Below, in pieces: positions 1-8,486 of a DNA stretch of 64,000 bases. The notes below the pieces were generated by a model, which made no database searches, was not told where the DNA came from, and saw only the letters and a list, made by a program, of their open reading frames with translations. Source of the DNA: Pseudohalocynthiibacter aestuariivivens (lineage in GTDB: Bacteria > Pseudomonadota > Alphaproteobacteria > Rhodobacterales > Rhodobacteraceae); NCBI RefSeq assembly GCF_011040495.1, contig NZ_CP049037.1, positions 3,038,001 through 3,102,000 on the forward strand, in the 5' to 3' direction. The position numbers and the translations under genes are program-made. How positions within the stretch are numbered: the first letter of the stretch is position 1; each line of letters starts with the position of its first letter.

Positions 1-1
1 G

Positions 2-67
2 CGCAATCACGCGCAACTGCTGGACGGCGGCCACCAGCGGCACATAGCTGACGGTGCGGGGCCGTGA
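2..67 (+). CDS. C-terminal end of a protein cut by the window edge, probably an ABC exporter
   Basis: Frame 2 is open from the window edge to a TGA at 65-67. It gives about 21 residues that include His-Ala-Gln-Leu-Leu, a phrase common near the end of ABC exporter ATPases. Its stop overlaps the GTG start of the HlyD-family gene (GTGA), as expected for the permease/ATPase partner of a type I secretion adaptor. Too little is present to prove the family; the call leans on the neighbour. Confidence 0.4.
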   Translation, partial: RNHAQLLDGGHQRHIADGAGP

Positions 68-1365
68 GGACGGAACCGGATCTGGCGGATGCTCCTGTGC
101 GCGGTTTCCTGACCCTTGGGGCGCTGGCGCTGGTGCTGCTGATCGGCGGCTTTGGGGTCTGGGCATCGCAGGCGCAGATCGCAAGCGCCCTTGTTGTGCC
201 GGCGCACGTGGTGTCGTCCGAGCCGTCGCATGTCATCCAGCATCCGCGCGGAGGGGTGGTAGCACAGGTCAATGTACATGAGGGGCAACGCGTGGCGGCT
301 GGAGAGATATTGCTCTTGTTGGATGCGGCCGATTTGCAGTCGGAGCTGGTATTGGTGCAGGCGGAGCTGAATGAAGTGCGCGCACGTCACGCAAGGCTGG
401 TGGCAGAGCGCGATGGCGCGGCGCGCATCCGGTTCCCCGATGATATGGCAGCAGACGATCCGGCACTGGCGGACGTCATGGCGGGACAGCGCAGCCTGCT
501 GCGCGCGCGAGACGCCCTAGACGCGGAAATCGGGACGCAATTGGACCAGCGGATGCAGCTGATCGCGGCCCAAATCGCCGGACTGGAATCGCAAAAGGAT
601 GCCGTCACGACACAGCAGATGGTGATCGCAGAAGAACTGGAGGACCAACAGGCGTTGCTGGATAAGGGGCTGGCGCAGGCGGGTCGGGTTCTGGCGTTGC
701 GTCGAGAAGCGGCGCGGTTGGCAGGTGTTGCCGGTGATCTGGCTGCACAGGTTGCACAGGCTCATGCGCGCATCGTCGCGTTGCAAACGGAACGGCAGAC
801 CTTGCGCACCCGGCGGCGCGAGGAGGCGATCAGCAAACTGCGCGATATTCTGCACCGCGAGCGGGTTTTGCGCGAACGATCGCGCGCGTTGCGTACCCGG
901 ATTGCGGCGCAACGGCTGACTGCCCCGGTTGACGGCTGGGTGCATGACATGGGGAATCTGACCCGTGGAAATGTAGTGCAGCCTGCCGTCACGATGATGC
1001 AGATCGTTCCATTCAACCGCATTTCGCACATTGAGGCTCGGGTCGGCCCCGGCCAGAGAGACCGGGTATCCATGGGGCAGCGCGTGACATTGCGGTTTCC
1101 CTCTTTCGACAAGGGCACGTCGCCGGAACTGGAGGGGCAGATCACGCATCTGTCTGCTGATGTGCTGATCGAGGCGACAACCGAGAGGGCATATTACCGG
1201 ATCGAGATTGCGCTGGCGGGCGATGCTGCGACACAGCTGCCCGAGGGGATCGTGCTGATTGCCGGCATGTCCGCAGAGGCATACATGCGCACCGGTGATC
1301 ACACGCCGCTGGAGTATCTGATCAAACCGCTGGGCGATTACGTCAAGCGTGCGCTGCGTGAATGA
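64..1365 (+). CDS. HlyD-family type I secretion membrane fusion protein
   Basis: Periplasmic adaptor that should link an inner-membrane ABC exporter to an outer-membrane TolC-type channel for one-step protein export. The 433-residue product has a short cytoplasmic N-terminus, one hydrophobic segment at about residues 14-36, a lipoyl/barrel-sandwich half starting near the HVI-HPRGGVV segment, a long Ala/Glu/Arg/Gln-rich coiled coil (about 95-270), and the second barrel half after it. Length and order fit the PrtE/HlyD group. The GTG start at 64 overlaps the preceding stop and gives the expected short N-terminus. No RTX substrate gene is in the window, so the cargo is unknown. Confidence 0.87.
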   Translation: MRTEPDLADAPVRGFLTLGALALVLLIGGFGVWASQAQIASALVVPAHVVSSEPSHVIQHPRGGVVAQVNVHEGQRVAAGEILLLLDAADLQSELVLVQAELNEVRARHARLVAERDGAARIRFPDDMAADDPALADVMAGQRSLLRARDALDAEIGTQLDQRMQLIAAQIAGLESQKDAVTTQQMVIAEELEDQQALLDKGLAQAGRVLALRREAARLAGVAGDLAAQVAQAHARIVALQTERQTLRTRRREEAISKLRDILHRERVLRERSRALRTRIAAQRLTAPVDGWVHDMGNLTRGNVVQPAVTMMQIVPFNRISHIEARVGPGQRDRVSMGQRVTLRFPSFDKGTSPELEGQITHLSADVLIEATTERAYYRIEIALAGDAATQLPEGIVLIAGMSAEAYMRTGDHTPLEYLIKPLGDYVKRALRE

Positions 1366-1443
1366 CGCCAGATTGTCATTTCCATTCGGCGCAATGGGCG
1401 TTAGCGTCCGCGCGAAATGCAATCCCTTTCGGAGGATATCGGA

Positions 1444-1905
1444 ATGAGCAAATTCGAGGAAAAACTGGCCGCGATGGGTGTCACATTGCCCGACGCCCCG
1501 GCGCCAGCAGCCAATTACGTGCCCTATGTGCAGGTCGGGGACATGCTCTATGTGTCGGGTCAGATCTCCAAGGATGAGAGCGGCCTGCTGATCGGTAAAC
1601 TGGGTGACAACATGGACACGGCTGCCGGTGCGGCGGCGGCGAAGGTCTGTGCGATCAACCTGCTGGCGCAGGTCAAGGCGGCATGCGACGGCGATCTGGA
1701 CCGTTTGGTCCGGGTGGTCAAGCTGGGTGGCTTTGTGAATTCGACGCCGGATTACACCGAGCAGCCCACCGTCATCAATGGCGCATCTGATTTCATTGGC
1801 GAGGCGTTGGGCGAGGCGGGTAAACATGCGCGCGCAGCGGTTTCTGCGGCCTCATTGCCGCTGGGCGTCGCCGTCGAGATCGAAGGCATCTTTCAGATCA
1901 AATGA
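1444..1905 (+). CDS. RidA (YjgF/YER057c/UK114) family protein
   Basis: Member of the Rid family, whose characterised members hydrolyse reactive enamine/imine intermediates from PLP enzymes. The 153-residue product carries the family fold signals: a conserved LYVSGQ strand, the GDNMDTAAGAAAAK helix region, and a C-terminal PLGVAVEIEG strand. It is longer than canonical RidA (about 130 residues) and resembles the larger YjgF subgroup, so deaminase activity is not assured. The start at 1444 is chosen because GGAGG lies at 1431-1435; an in-frame ATG at 1417 has no such site. The stop overlaps the next start (ATGA), indicating co-translation with the phosphodiesterase gene. Confidence 0.88.
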   Translation: MSKFEEKLAAMGVTLPDAPAPAANYVPYVQVGDMLYVSGQISKDESGLLIGKLGDNMDTAAGAAAAKVCAINLLAQVKAACDGDLDRLVRVVKLGGFVNSTPDYTEQPTVINGASDFIGEALGEAGKHARAAVSAASLPLGVAVEIEGIFQIK

Positions 1906-2672
1906 CATTGCTACCACAGGCGTTTCGCGATGTGCCGGTGGCGCATCGCGCTTTGCATGATCTGGGTGCGGGCCGCCCGGAAAATTCCCGCGCAGCGATC
2001 CGCGCGGCGATGGATGCGGGATACGGTATAGAGATCGACCTGCAACTGACACGCGACGGGCAGGCGGTGGTGTTTCACGACTATGATCTGGAGCGTCTGA
2101 CAGGGGCGACAGGCAAGGTGCAGCAAACCAGCGCGACCGCGTTGGCGGCGACACCGCTGCGCGGAAGCCGCGAATGCGTGCCGAGTTTCGCCGAAGTGCT
2201 GGAGTTGGTGGCTGGCCGGGTGCCGCTATTGGTTGAGGTGAAGGACCAGCACGGCGAGATGGGGGTGACAGATGGACGGCTGGAGGCCGCCGTCGCTCGG
2301 GAGGTGGCGGGATATGCAGGGCCGTTGGCGCTGATGTCGTTCAACCCGCATTCAGTGATTGCGCTGGCAGACCTGTGCCCTGACGTATCTCGGGGGATCG
2401 TGACCAGCGGCTACAGTGCCGATGCGTGGCCCGAACTGCCTGACGACCGTCTGCGCGCACGGCTGCGTGACATCCCGGATTTCGATACGGCGGCGGCGTC
2501 ATTTATCAGTCACGAGGTCAGCGACCTTGATCGTCCGCGCGTGGCTGAGATCAAGGCAAGCGGTGCCGCGATCCTGTGCTGGACCGTGCGCAGTGCCGCA
2601 CAAGAGGCCGAGGCGCGACGTATTGCGCATAATATCACCTTCGAGGGATACCGGGCCGCGATTCCGGCTTGA
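1902..2672 (+). CDS. glycerophosphodiester phosphodiesterase family protein
   Basis: Predicted to hydrolyse glycerophosphodiesters to glycerol-3-phosphate and an alcohol. The 256-residue protein shows the GDPD signature: HRA at residues 15-17, a PEN motif just after it, then EID and FHD as the metal-binding acidic/histidine cluster. Length matches the cytoplasmic UgpQ-type enzymes, and no signal peptide is visible. It starts four bases inside the RidA gene and is followed 49 bases later by an acyltransferase-type gene, so it is part of a short operon. Substrate specificity cannot be read from the sequence. Confidence 0.88.
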   Translation: MTLLPQAFRDVPVAHRALHDLGAGRPENSRAAIRAAMDAGYGIEIDLQLTRDGQAVVFHDYDLERLTGATGKVQQTSATALAATPLRGSRECVPSFAEVLELVAGRVPLLVEVKDQHGEMGVTDGRLEAAVAREVAGYAGPLALMSFNPHSVIALADLCPDVSRGIVTSGYSADAWPELPDDRLRARLRDIPDFDTAAASFISHEVSDLDRPRVAEIKASGAAILCWTVRSAAQEAEARRIAHNITFEGYRAAIPA

Positions 2673-2721
2673 TCCCGCGCGCGGACACCACAGATTGGGC
2701 ATGGCGAGGCATAATGAAGCC

Positions 2722-3909
2722 ATGACAGACACCGAAGTGATCATCGAGACCCACGACAGCCTGTCGGACATCGTCGCGCGCGATTGGGATGGGTGTGCCT
2801 GCCCCGAGGCTGTGAGCGGTGCCCGCCCCATCGACCCATTTACCACCTATCGTTTCCTGTCGGCGTTGGAGCAGAGCGGGTCGGTCGGACCGGGCACCGG
2901 CTGGCAGGCGCAATACATGACAGTCCGACAGGGCGGAGAAGTGATCGCCTGCGCGCCGCTCTATGCCAAATCGCACAGTCAGGGCGAATATATATTCGAT
3001 CACAATTGGGCACATGCCTATGAGAGTGCCGGCGGGCGGTACTATCCGAAAATGCAGATCGCGGTGCCCTTTACGCCTGCCACCGGACGACGGTTTCTGA
3101 CCCGGCCCGGGTTCGAGCACGTGGGCCGCGCGGCGCTGGTGCAGGGCGCGGTGCAGATGGCCGAACGACACGGGCTGTCATCGCTGCATATCACGTTTTG
3201 CACCGAGGACGAGGCGGCGGCGGGGGCTGCGATGGGTTTGATGCCGCGCAGCAGTCAGCAATTTCACTGGGTGAATGCTGGCTATGACAGCTTTGAAGGC
3301 TTTCTGGCGCAGCTGAACGCGCGCAAGCGCAAGAATGTCCGCAAGGAACGCCGGACCGCGCAGGATTTTGGCGGCGAGATCGTGGCACTGACGGGTGATG
3401 ACATCAAACCCGCACACTGGGATGCGTTCTGGCAGTTCTATCAGGACACTGGCGCGCGCAAATGGGGCACACCGTACCTGACACGGGCGTTTTTCGACAT
3501 CGCACAGGATACGTTACGGGATGATATCCTGCTGGTGCTGGCACGGCGCGATGGGCGGGCGGTCGCGGGGGCGCTGAACATGATCGGCGCGCAGGCGCTC
3601 TTTGGCCGGTATTGGGGCTGTATCGAGGATCACCCCGCGCTGCATTTCGAACTGTGCTATTACCGTGCCATTGAACACGCCATCGCTCATGGGCTGGACC
3701 GCGTCGAGGCCGGGGCGCAGGGAGAACATAAACTGGCGCGCGGATACATGCCCGTCACCACGCATTCGCTACACTGGTTGGCGGATACCGGATTCGCCGA
3801 GGCGGTCGCGCGGTATCTGGAGGCGGAAAAGGATGCGGTGGATCAGGAGATCGACATTCTGACGGCATATGGCCCGTTTCGTAAGACAAAGGTGGAGGAT
3901 AACCTGTGA
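2722..3909 (+). CDS. GNAT-superfamily (COG3146, peptidogalycan biosynthesis-type) acyltransferase
   Basis: Member of the large GNAT/FemAB-like family often annotated as peptidogalycan biosynthesis protein (DUF482). The 395-residue product has the conserved opening [13 protein letters not shown], a central basic segment of the form [13 protein letters not shown], and the C-terminal [13 protein letters not shown] block. The biochemical role is not established for this family. ATG 2722 is preferred because it gives the usual N-terminus; ATG 2701 is an in-frame alternative. Its TGA overlaps the GTG of the downstream phhB gene. Confidence 0.78.
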   Translation: MTDTEVIIETHDSLSDIVARDWDGCACPEAVSGARPIDPFTTYRFLSALEQSGSVGPGTGWQAQYMTVRQGGEVIACAPLYAKSHSQGEYIFDHNWAHAYESAGGRYYPKMQIAVPFTPATGRRFLTRPGFEHVGRAALVQGAVQMAERHGLSSLHITFCTEDEAAAGAAMGLMPRSSQQFHWVNAGYDSFEGFLAQLNARKRKNVRKERRTAQDFGGEIVALTGDDIKPAHWDAFWQFYQDTGARKWGTPYLTRAFFDIAQDTLRDDILLVLARRDGRAVAGALNMIGAQALFGRYWGCIEDHPALHFELCYYRAIEHAIAHGLDRVEAGAQGEHKLARGYMPVTTHSLHWLADTGFAEAVARYLEAEKDAVDQEIDILTAYGPFRKTKVEDNL

Positions 3910-4202
3910 CCGACAAACTGAGCGATACCGCGCGCGACACAATGCTGGCCCCGTTGCTGGACGGCGGCTGGGCGATGGTGGAGGGGCGCGATGCGATCCG
4001 CAAAACCTATAAGTTCACGGATTTTGCCGAGGCGTTCGGGTTCATGACCCGAGCTGCGATCTGGGCCGAGAAGTGGGATCACCATCCCGAGTGGTCGAAT
4101 GTCTATAACCGGGTGGTGGTGACGCTGACCACGCATGATGTGGATGGGCTGAGCGCGTTGGATGCAAAGCTGGCACGCAAGATGGACACGCTGGCAGGAT
4201 AG
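3906..4202 (+). CDS. phhB: 4a-hydroxytetrahydrobiopterin dehydratase
   Basis: Dehydrates 4a-hydroxytetrahydropterin formed by aromatic amino-acid hydroxylases; homologues also serve as DCoH-type proteins. The 98-residue protein has the complete short fold, including the active-site DHHPEW motif and [14 protein letters not shown] strand. It starts with GTG overlapping the previous stop. No phenylalanine hydroxylase gene is adjacent, so the pterin partner is elsewhere or the protein acts in general pterin recycling. Confidence 0.92.
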   Translation: MTDKLSDTARDTMLAPLLDGGWAMVEGRDAIRKTYKFTDFAEAFGFMTRAAIWAEKWDHHPEWSNVYNRVVVTLTTHDVDGLSALDAKLARKMDTLAG

Positions 4203-4214
4203 CTGCGGTAGGCT

Positions 4215-4231
4215 TGGGGGTTTCACCCCCA
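4215..4231 (+). terminator. stem-loop after phhB
   Basis: A TGGGGG / CCCCCA stem with a TTTCA loop lies 12 bases after the phhB stop. It is followed by another C-rich run and an AGGATATTT segment. A G/C hairpin followed by a GATATTT-type tail is a recurrent 3'-end arrangement in Rhodobacterales intergenic DNA (general knowledge). There is no long U-tract, so termination efficiency is uncertain. Confidence 0.5.
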
Positions 4232-4260
4232 GACCCCCAGGATATTTACGGCAAGAAGAA

Positions 4261-4313
4261 CCAAAACGTTTCGGGACTATCTCGAGCTACGAGTTTGCCC
4301 CGAAACGTTTTGG
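4261..4313. repeat. 15-bp perfect inverted repeat between convergent genes
   Basis: CCAAAACGTTTCGGG at 4261-4275 is the exact reverse complement of 4299-4313, with a 23-base loop that contains a smaller CTCG/CGAG hairpin. It lies between phhB (+) and the peroxiredoxin gene (-), ending 30 bases from the latter's stop. It could be a bidirectional terminator, a cruciform, or a dispersed palindromic element. Confidence 0.75.
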
Positions 4314-4342
4314 GGCGTGGGGCGCTCTGCTGTGCTACAGAT

Positions 4343-4831
4343 TCAGAGGGACGCGAGCAGGGCTTCGCCGCCCGAGACCTCGCAAGTGCCGGGGTTTTCT
4401 TCGGCCTGCATTACGGTCACGGTGCCGTCCTCTACCACCATCGCGTAGCGTTTGGAGCGGTCGATGAGGCCTGCCGGCGGGGCAGAGAATTCCATGCCGA
4501 TGGCCTTGGTGAACGTGGCCTCGGGGTCGCCCAGCATGGTAATGCCTGCCTCTGTCGCGCCAGTGGCTTCGCCCCAGCTCTTCATCACGAAGGGGTCATT
4601 GACACTGACGCAGATGATTTCGTCCACACCCTTGGCGTCAAAATCGGATTTGGTGCGCACGAAGCTGGGAACATGGGCCGAGTGGCAGGTGGGAGTAAAG
4701 GCGCCTGGCACGGCGAAAATCACCACCTTGCGGCCAGCCAGCTTGGTGGCCAGATCGACGGGGGCAGGGCCGTCGGCGCCCATTGCTACGAGGGTAGATG
4801 CCGGAACTGTGTCGCCTTTGGTGATCGTCAT
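4343..4831 (-). CDS. peroxiredoxin (Prx5/AhpE-like, redoxin family)
   Basis: Thiol peroxidase predicted to reduce hydrogen peroxide and alkyl hydroperoxides in the cytoplasm. The 162-residue product contains the PGAFTPTCH motif with peroxidatic Cys49, the two Prx5-type flanking Thr residues, and the conserved Arg of the SKRYAMVV segment. This is the stand-alone form of the glutaredoxin-linked Prx5 group; no fused glutaredoxin domain is present. The gene is divergent from a flavin-dependent reductase with 93 bases between them, so the two may share a redox theme. Confidence 0.92.
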   Translation of the reverse strand: MTITKGDTVPASTLVAMGADGPAPVDLATKLAGRKVVIFAVPGAFTPTCHSAHVPSFVRTKSDFDAKGVDEIICVSVNDPFVMKSWGEATGATEAGITMLGDPEATFTKAIGMEFSAPPAGLIDRSKRYAMVVEDGTVTVMQAEENPGTCEVSGGEALLASL

Positions 4832-4924
4832 TGTCGTATCCTGTCTGTCATTTGTAATTGGCGTTGTTATAGATATAGGCGCTATGCAGCAGATGTTAAC
4901 TCTTTAAATCAGCAGGAGAGCGGG

Positions 4925-6136
4925 ATGACCAATGTCGTTGTGATCGGGGCCGGACAGGCGGGATCGTCACTGGTGGCGAAGCTGCGGAATTCGGGCTTTG
5001 AGGGGCAGATCACACTTATTGGTGAAGAGGCCGCGCCGCCCTATCAACGTCCGCCATTGTCCAAAAAATACCTATTGGGTGAGATGGCGTTGGAGCGGCT
5101 CTATCTTCGGCCAGAAAGCTTTTATAGCGAAAACGGGATTGAGCTGCGTCTGGGCGAGCGGGTCACGGCGATTGATCGCGAGGGGCGCGAGGTGCATGTC
5201 GGCGAGGATCGGTTGCCGTATGATCATCTGGTTCTGACGACAGGTTCGACGCCCCGGCGGCTGCCTGCATCGATCGGCGGCGAACTGGATGGCGTGTTTG
5301 TTGTGCGCGATCTGAATGATGTGGATGCGATGGCGCCGCGGTGCGTATCCGGTAAACATGTGTTGATCGTCGGGGGGGGATATATCGGACTGGAAGCGGC
5401 GGCCGTGGCGGCCAGCAAGGGGCTGAAGGTCACGCTGGTCGAGATGGCGGATCGGATCCTGCAACGGGTCGCGGCCCCCGAGACGTCAGATTACTTTCGC
5501 GCGCTGCATACGTCGCATGATGTCGACATCCGCGAGGGGCTGGGACTGGAGACATTGCTGGGCGAGGGCAGCGTGACCGGTGCGCGTCTGAGTGATGGCA
5601 GCGAATTGACGGTTGATTTCGTGATTGTCGGGGTGGGTATTGCCCCCGGCACCGGGCTGGCGGAAATGTCGGGACTGATGATTGAGAACGGTATCAAGGT
5701 GAACGCGTTGGGCCAGACAAGCGACCCGGCGATCTGGGCGGCGGGTGATTGCGCATCCTTTCCGCATAATGGCGGACGCACCCGGCTGGAGAGCGTGCCA
5801 AACGCGATTGATATGGCGGAATGCGTGGCCGAGAACATCATGGGTGCGCAAAAGACCTATGTGCCGCAGCCGTGGTTTTGGTCGGATCAATATGACGTCA
5901 AGCTGCAGATTGCCGGGCTGAACACTGGCTATGACCGGATCGTGACGCGGCCGGGTGACGCCGAGGGATCGACCTCGTTCTGGTATTACAAGGGCGACAC
6001 GCTGTTGGCGGTCGATGCGATGAACGAGCCGCGCGCCTATATGGTCGGCAAACGGTTGATTGATGCAGGCAAGTCACCCGATCCGGCAGCGGTGGCCGAC
6101 ACTGGAACCGAGTTGAAGGCGCTGTTGCGCGGGTGA
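4925..6136 (+). CDS. FAD-dependent ferredoxin-reductase-type oxidoreductase
   Basis: NAD(P)H-dependent flavoprotein of the rhodocoxin/putidaredoxin-reductase family, which passes electrons to [2Fe-2S] ferredoxins for P450s or dioxygenases. The 403-residue protein has an N-terminal FAD Rossmann motif (GAGQAGSS), the PPYQRPPLSKKYL signature, an NAD-binding GGGYIGLEAA segment near residue 155, and the FAD-closing AAGDCA motif. ATG 4925 is preceded by AGGAGAG. It overlaps rsmD (GTGA). A ferredoxin partner is not adjacent. It is a possible unlinked reductase for the Rieske oxygenase at 52 kb, but that is inference only. Confidence 0.88.
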   Translation: MTNVVVIGAGQAGSSLVAKLRNSGFEGQITLIGEEAAPPYQRPPLSKKYLLGEMALERLYLRPESFYSENGIELRLGERVTAIDREGREVHVGEDRLPYDHLVLTTGSTPRRLPASIGGELDGVFVVRDLNDVDAMAPRCVSGKHVLIVGGGYIGLEAAAVAASKGLKVTLVEMADRILQRVAAPETSDYFRALHTSHDVDIREGLGLETLLGEGSVTGARLSDGSELTVDFVIVGVGIAPGTGLAEMSGLMIENGIKVNALGQTSDPAIWAAGDCASFPHNGGRTRLESVPNAIDMAECVAENIMGAQKTYVPQPWFWSDQYDVKLQIAGLNTGYDRIVTRPGDAEGSTSFWYYKGDTLLAVDAMNEPRAYMVGKRLIDAGKSPDPAAVADTGTELKALLRG

Positions 6137-6702
6137 GGATCATTGGTGGCGACTTTCGCGGGCGGCGGCTTGCTTCGGTCGGCAAGGGGGACGTGGCCGC
6201 TCAATTGCGCCCTACGGCAGATCGGGTGCGCGAGAGCCTGTTCAACGTATTGAGCAATTCGCATGGTGTGCCGCATCCGGATGCGCGTGTGCTGGACCTG
6301 TTCGCGGGTACAGGCGCGCTGGGTCTGGAGGCGCTGTCGCGCGGCGCGGCGCATGTGTGTTTTGTCGAGAATGGGCGCAAGGCGCAGGGGCTGTTGTCCG
6401 AGAATATCGCGCTCTGCCGAGCCGAGGACGAGACACGCGTGCTGCGTCGGGATGCGCGGCGGATTGGCGCCCTTGACGGTGCGGCATATGATCTGGTGTT
6501 TCTTGATCCACCTTATGCGCGCGGTCTGGGCGAGCAGGCGCTGGCGGCGGCGCTGGATGGGGGGTGGTTGGCCCCCGGTGCGTTGGTCGTCTGGGAGGAA
6601 AGCGCGGTCGTCGCCCCGCCTGCCGGCCTGACGGTGCTGGACGCGCGGCGCTATGGCGATACGCAGATCACGTTGCTGGAGCATACGGGCCTCGCGGCCT
6701 GA
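6133..6702 (+). CDS. rsmD: 16S rRNA (guanine(966)-N(2))-methyltransferase
   Basis: Methylates N2 of G966 in 16S rRNA using S-adenosylmethionine. The 189-residue product has the RIIGGDFRGRRL opening, the RPTADRVRESLFNVL block, the SAM motif LDLFAGTGALGLEAL, and the catalytic DPPYARG motif. Start GTG 6133 overlaps the stop of the reductase gene. Length matches the family. Confidence 0.95.
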   Translation: MRIIGGDFRGRRLASVGKGDVAAQLRPTADRVRESLFNVLSNSHGVPHPDARVLDLFAGTGALGLEALSRGAAHVCFVENGRKAQGLLSENIALCRAEDETRVLRRDARRIGALDGAAYDLVFLDPPYARGLGEQALAAALDGGWLAPGALVVWEESAVVAPPAGLTVLDARRYGDTQITLLEHTGLAA

Positions 6703-6714
6703 GCCTTTGCACCC

Positions 6715-7977
6715 TTAGCGCGGCTGGATCAGGATCGCGCGGAAATCGTTCACATTGGTCAGTGTCGGCCCGGTCACAACTTGCCCACCGATGTGTTCGA
6801 AAAAGTGATGCGCGTCGTTATCGGACAACGCTTGCGCAGCGATGACGTCCTTTGCCGCTGCCTGCTTCAGCGTATCAGGACCAATCAGTGCGCCCGCTAC
6901 CTCGGCTGCACCATCGACGCCATCGGTATCGCAGGCAATGGCGTGAATGCCGGGCGCTGCGTCCAGTGCGATGGCCAGTGCCAGCGCATATTCCGCGTTA
7001 GGACCGCCGATGCCGTTGCCGCGCCGGGTGACGGTCAGCTCGCCGCCCGACAGTAGCAGAACGGGGGGCGAGCCGGGCGGCAGGGCCGCTTGTCTGTCCA
7101 GCGCGGCGGCGGCATGGGCACGAGCCACATCGCGCGCTTCGCCTTCCAGTGCGTCACCGAGAATGTCGACCTTGATGCCTGCCGTCTGCGCCAGTTCGGC
7201 GGCGGCTGCCAGCGACTGCGAGGGCGCGGCGTAGATCACGTTCTGCACATGACTAAGGCGTATGTCTTCCGGGGCCAGTGGCGCGCCGCCTGCGGTCAGA
7301 TACGTGGTGATCGAGGCAGGCGGCGTGACGTTCCAGCGGTTCAATGCCGCCAATGCGCGCGCGGCGTCGCCGGTGCTGCCCACGGTCGGGCCGCTGGCGA
7401 TATCGCCGGGGTCGTCACCGGGTACGTCGGAGATCATCAATGCCAGCATGCGGGCAGGGTACGCGGCGGCGGCCAGCTTGCCGCCTTTTACGGCCGATAT
7501 TTGTTTACGGATGCCGTTGATCTCGCCAATGGGGGCACCGCTGGCCAGCAGCGCGTCGGTCAACGCCTGTTTTTCGGCCAGCGTGATATCGCCCGCAGGT
7601 GCAGTCAGCAAGGCAGAGCCGCCGCCGGAAATGAGCGCGAGGACGAAATCATCCGCTCCCAAACCTGACACGAGGTCGAGCATCCGGCGCGTGGCCTGCA
7701 TGCCTGCGGCGTCGGGGACCGGATGTGCGGCCTCGACAATCTCGATCCCGGCACAGGGGCGGGCATATCCATAGCGGGTGATGACCAGCCCCTGGCATGG
7801 CCCCCACGCGGCCTCGACCGCCTCGGCCATGCGCGCCGATGCCTTGCCCGCGCCGATGATCACCACACGCCCGGCGGGTTTGGGAGGCAGTACGGCGGCG
7901 AGACTCTGCATTGGGTCGGCAACCTCTACCGCGCGGTCAAAGATCTGGCGCAGCAAACTGGGGGCATCAAGGGTCAT
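6715..7977 (-). CDS. glycerate 2-kinase (MOFRL/DUF4147 family)
   Basis: Predicted to phosphorylate D-glycerate to 2-phosphoglycerate, feeding glyoxylate, serine or tartrate carbon into glycolysis. The 420-residue protein shows the DUF4147 GAGKASARMAEAVE motif near residue 44, the GGGSALL motif, the NGIRKQISAVKGGKLA block, and the C-terminal MOFRL segment ending in NVNDFRAILI. Older annotations call this family hydroxypyruvate reductase (TtuD). It converges with rsmD, 12 bases apart. Confidence 0.92.
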   Translation of the reverse strand: MTLDAPSLLRQIFDRAVEVADPMQSLAAVLPPKPAGRVVIIGAGKASARMAEAVEAAWGPCQGLVITRYGYARPCAGIEIVEAAHPVPDAAGMQATRRMLDLVSGLGADDFVLALISGGGSALLTAPAGDITLAEKQALTDALLASGAPIGEINGIRKQISAVKGGKLAAAAYPARMLALMISDVPGDDPGDIASGPTVGSTGDAARALAALNRWNVTPPASITTYLTAGGAPLAPEDIRLSHVQNVIYAAPSQSLAAAAELAQTAGIKVDILGDALEGEARDVARAHAAAALDRQAALPPGSPPVLLLSGGELTVTRRGNGIGGPNAEYALALAIALDAAPGIHAIACDTDGVDGAAEVAGALIGPDTLKQAAAKDVIAAQALSDNDAHHFFEHIGGQVVTGPTLTNVNDFRAILIQPR

Positions 7978-8108
7978 GGGGGCCTCTTCATGGGTGTTTC
8001 AGGGGGCACGTTAGCGCCACCAACGCACGTAAGACAGCCCATTCCCGGCATCCGCGCGTGCATTTGCGCAGCTTGACAAAGTGGGGGTGGCGCGCGACAG
8101 ACGCGGCC

Positions 8109-8486
8109 ATGATCATGACCTTTCTATATGTGGCGCTGGGCGGTGCGATGGGGGCTGCGGCGCGGTTCGGCGTCGGGCTTGGCCTGGTTCGCCTCAGCGG
8201 GCAGGGCTTTCCCGTGGCGATTCTGACGGTGAACATCATCGGATCGCTTCTGATGGGGGTGTTTGTTGTGCTGTCGTTTCACAAGGGATTGGGCGGACTG
8301 AATCCGTTCGTAATGACTGGCCTGTTGGGGGGCTTCACGACGTTTTCGGCATTCTCGCTGGAGGCGTTCACGTTGTTCGAGCGCGGTCAGGTCTGGGCGG
8401 CGGGAACATATGTGGGCCTGTCCGTAATCGGGTCGATCGGTGCGTTGATGGTCGGTGTCTGGATAGCAAGGAGCCTATGGGCATGA
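8109..8486 (+). CDS. crcB: fluoride ion channel/exporter
   Basis: Dual-topology Fluc/CrcB protein that releases fluoride from the cytoplasm. The 125-residue product has four hydrophobic helices and the family residues GGAMGAAARFG, TVNIIGSLLMG (pore Asn) and GLLGGFTTFSAFSLE. I see no CrcB-type fluoride riboswitch in the 131 bases upstream, only a TTGACA at 8073-8078 with a poor downstream box. ATG 8109 or 8115 could start it. Its stop overlaps the start of the pseudouridine synthase gene. Confidence 0.92.
   Translation: MIMTFLYVALGGAMGAAARFGVGLGLVRLSGQGFPVAILTVNIIGSLLMGVFVVLSFHKGLGGLNPFVMTGLLGGFTTFSAFSLEAFTLFERGQVWAAGTYVGLSVIGSIGALMVGVWIARSLWA

Noticed and set aside
517..1827. Long minus-strand frame opposite the hlyD and ridA genes
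   Set aside because: It mirrors real coding sequence with high third-position GC, has no ribosome site and resembles no family.
7978..8108. Fluoride riboswitch before crcB
   Set aside because: I could not find the conserved crcB-motif elements.
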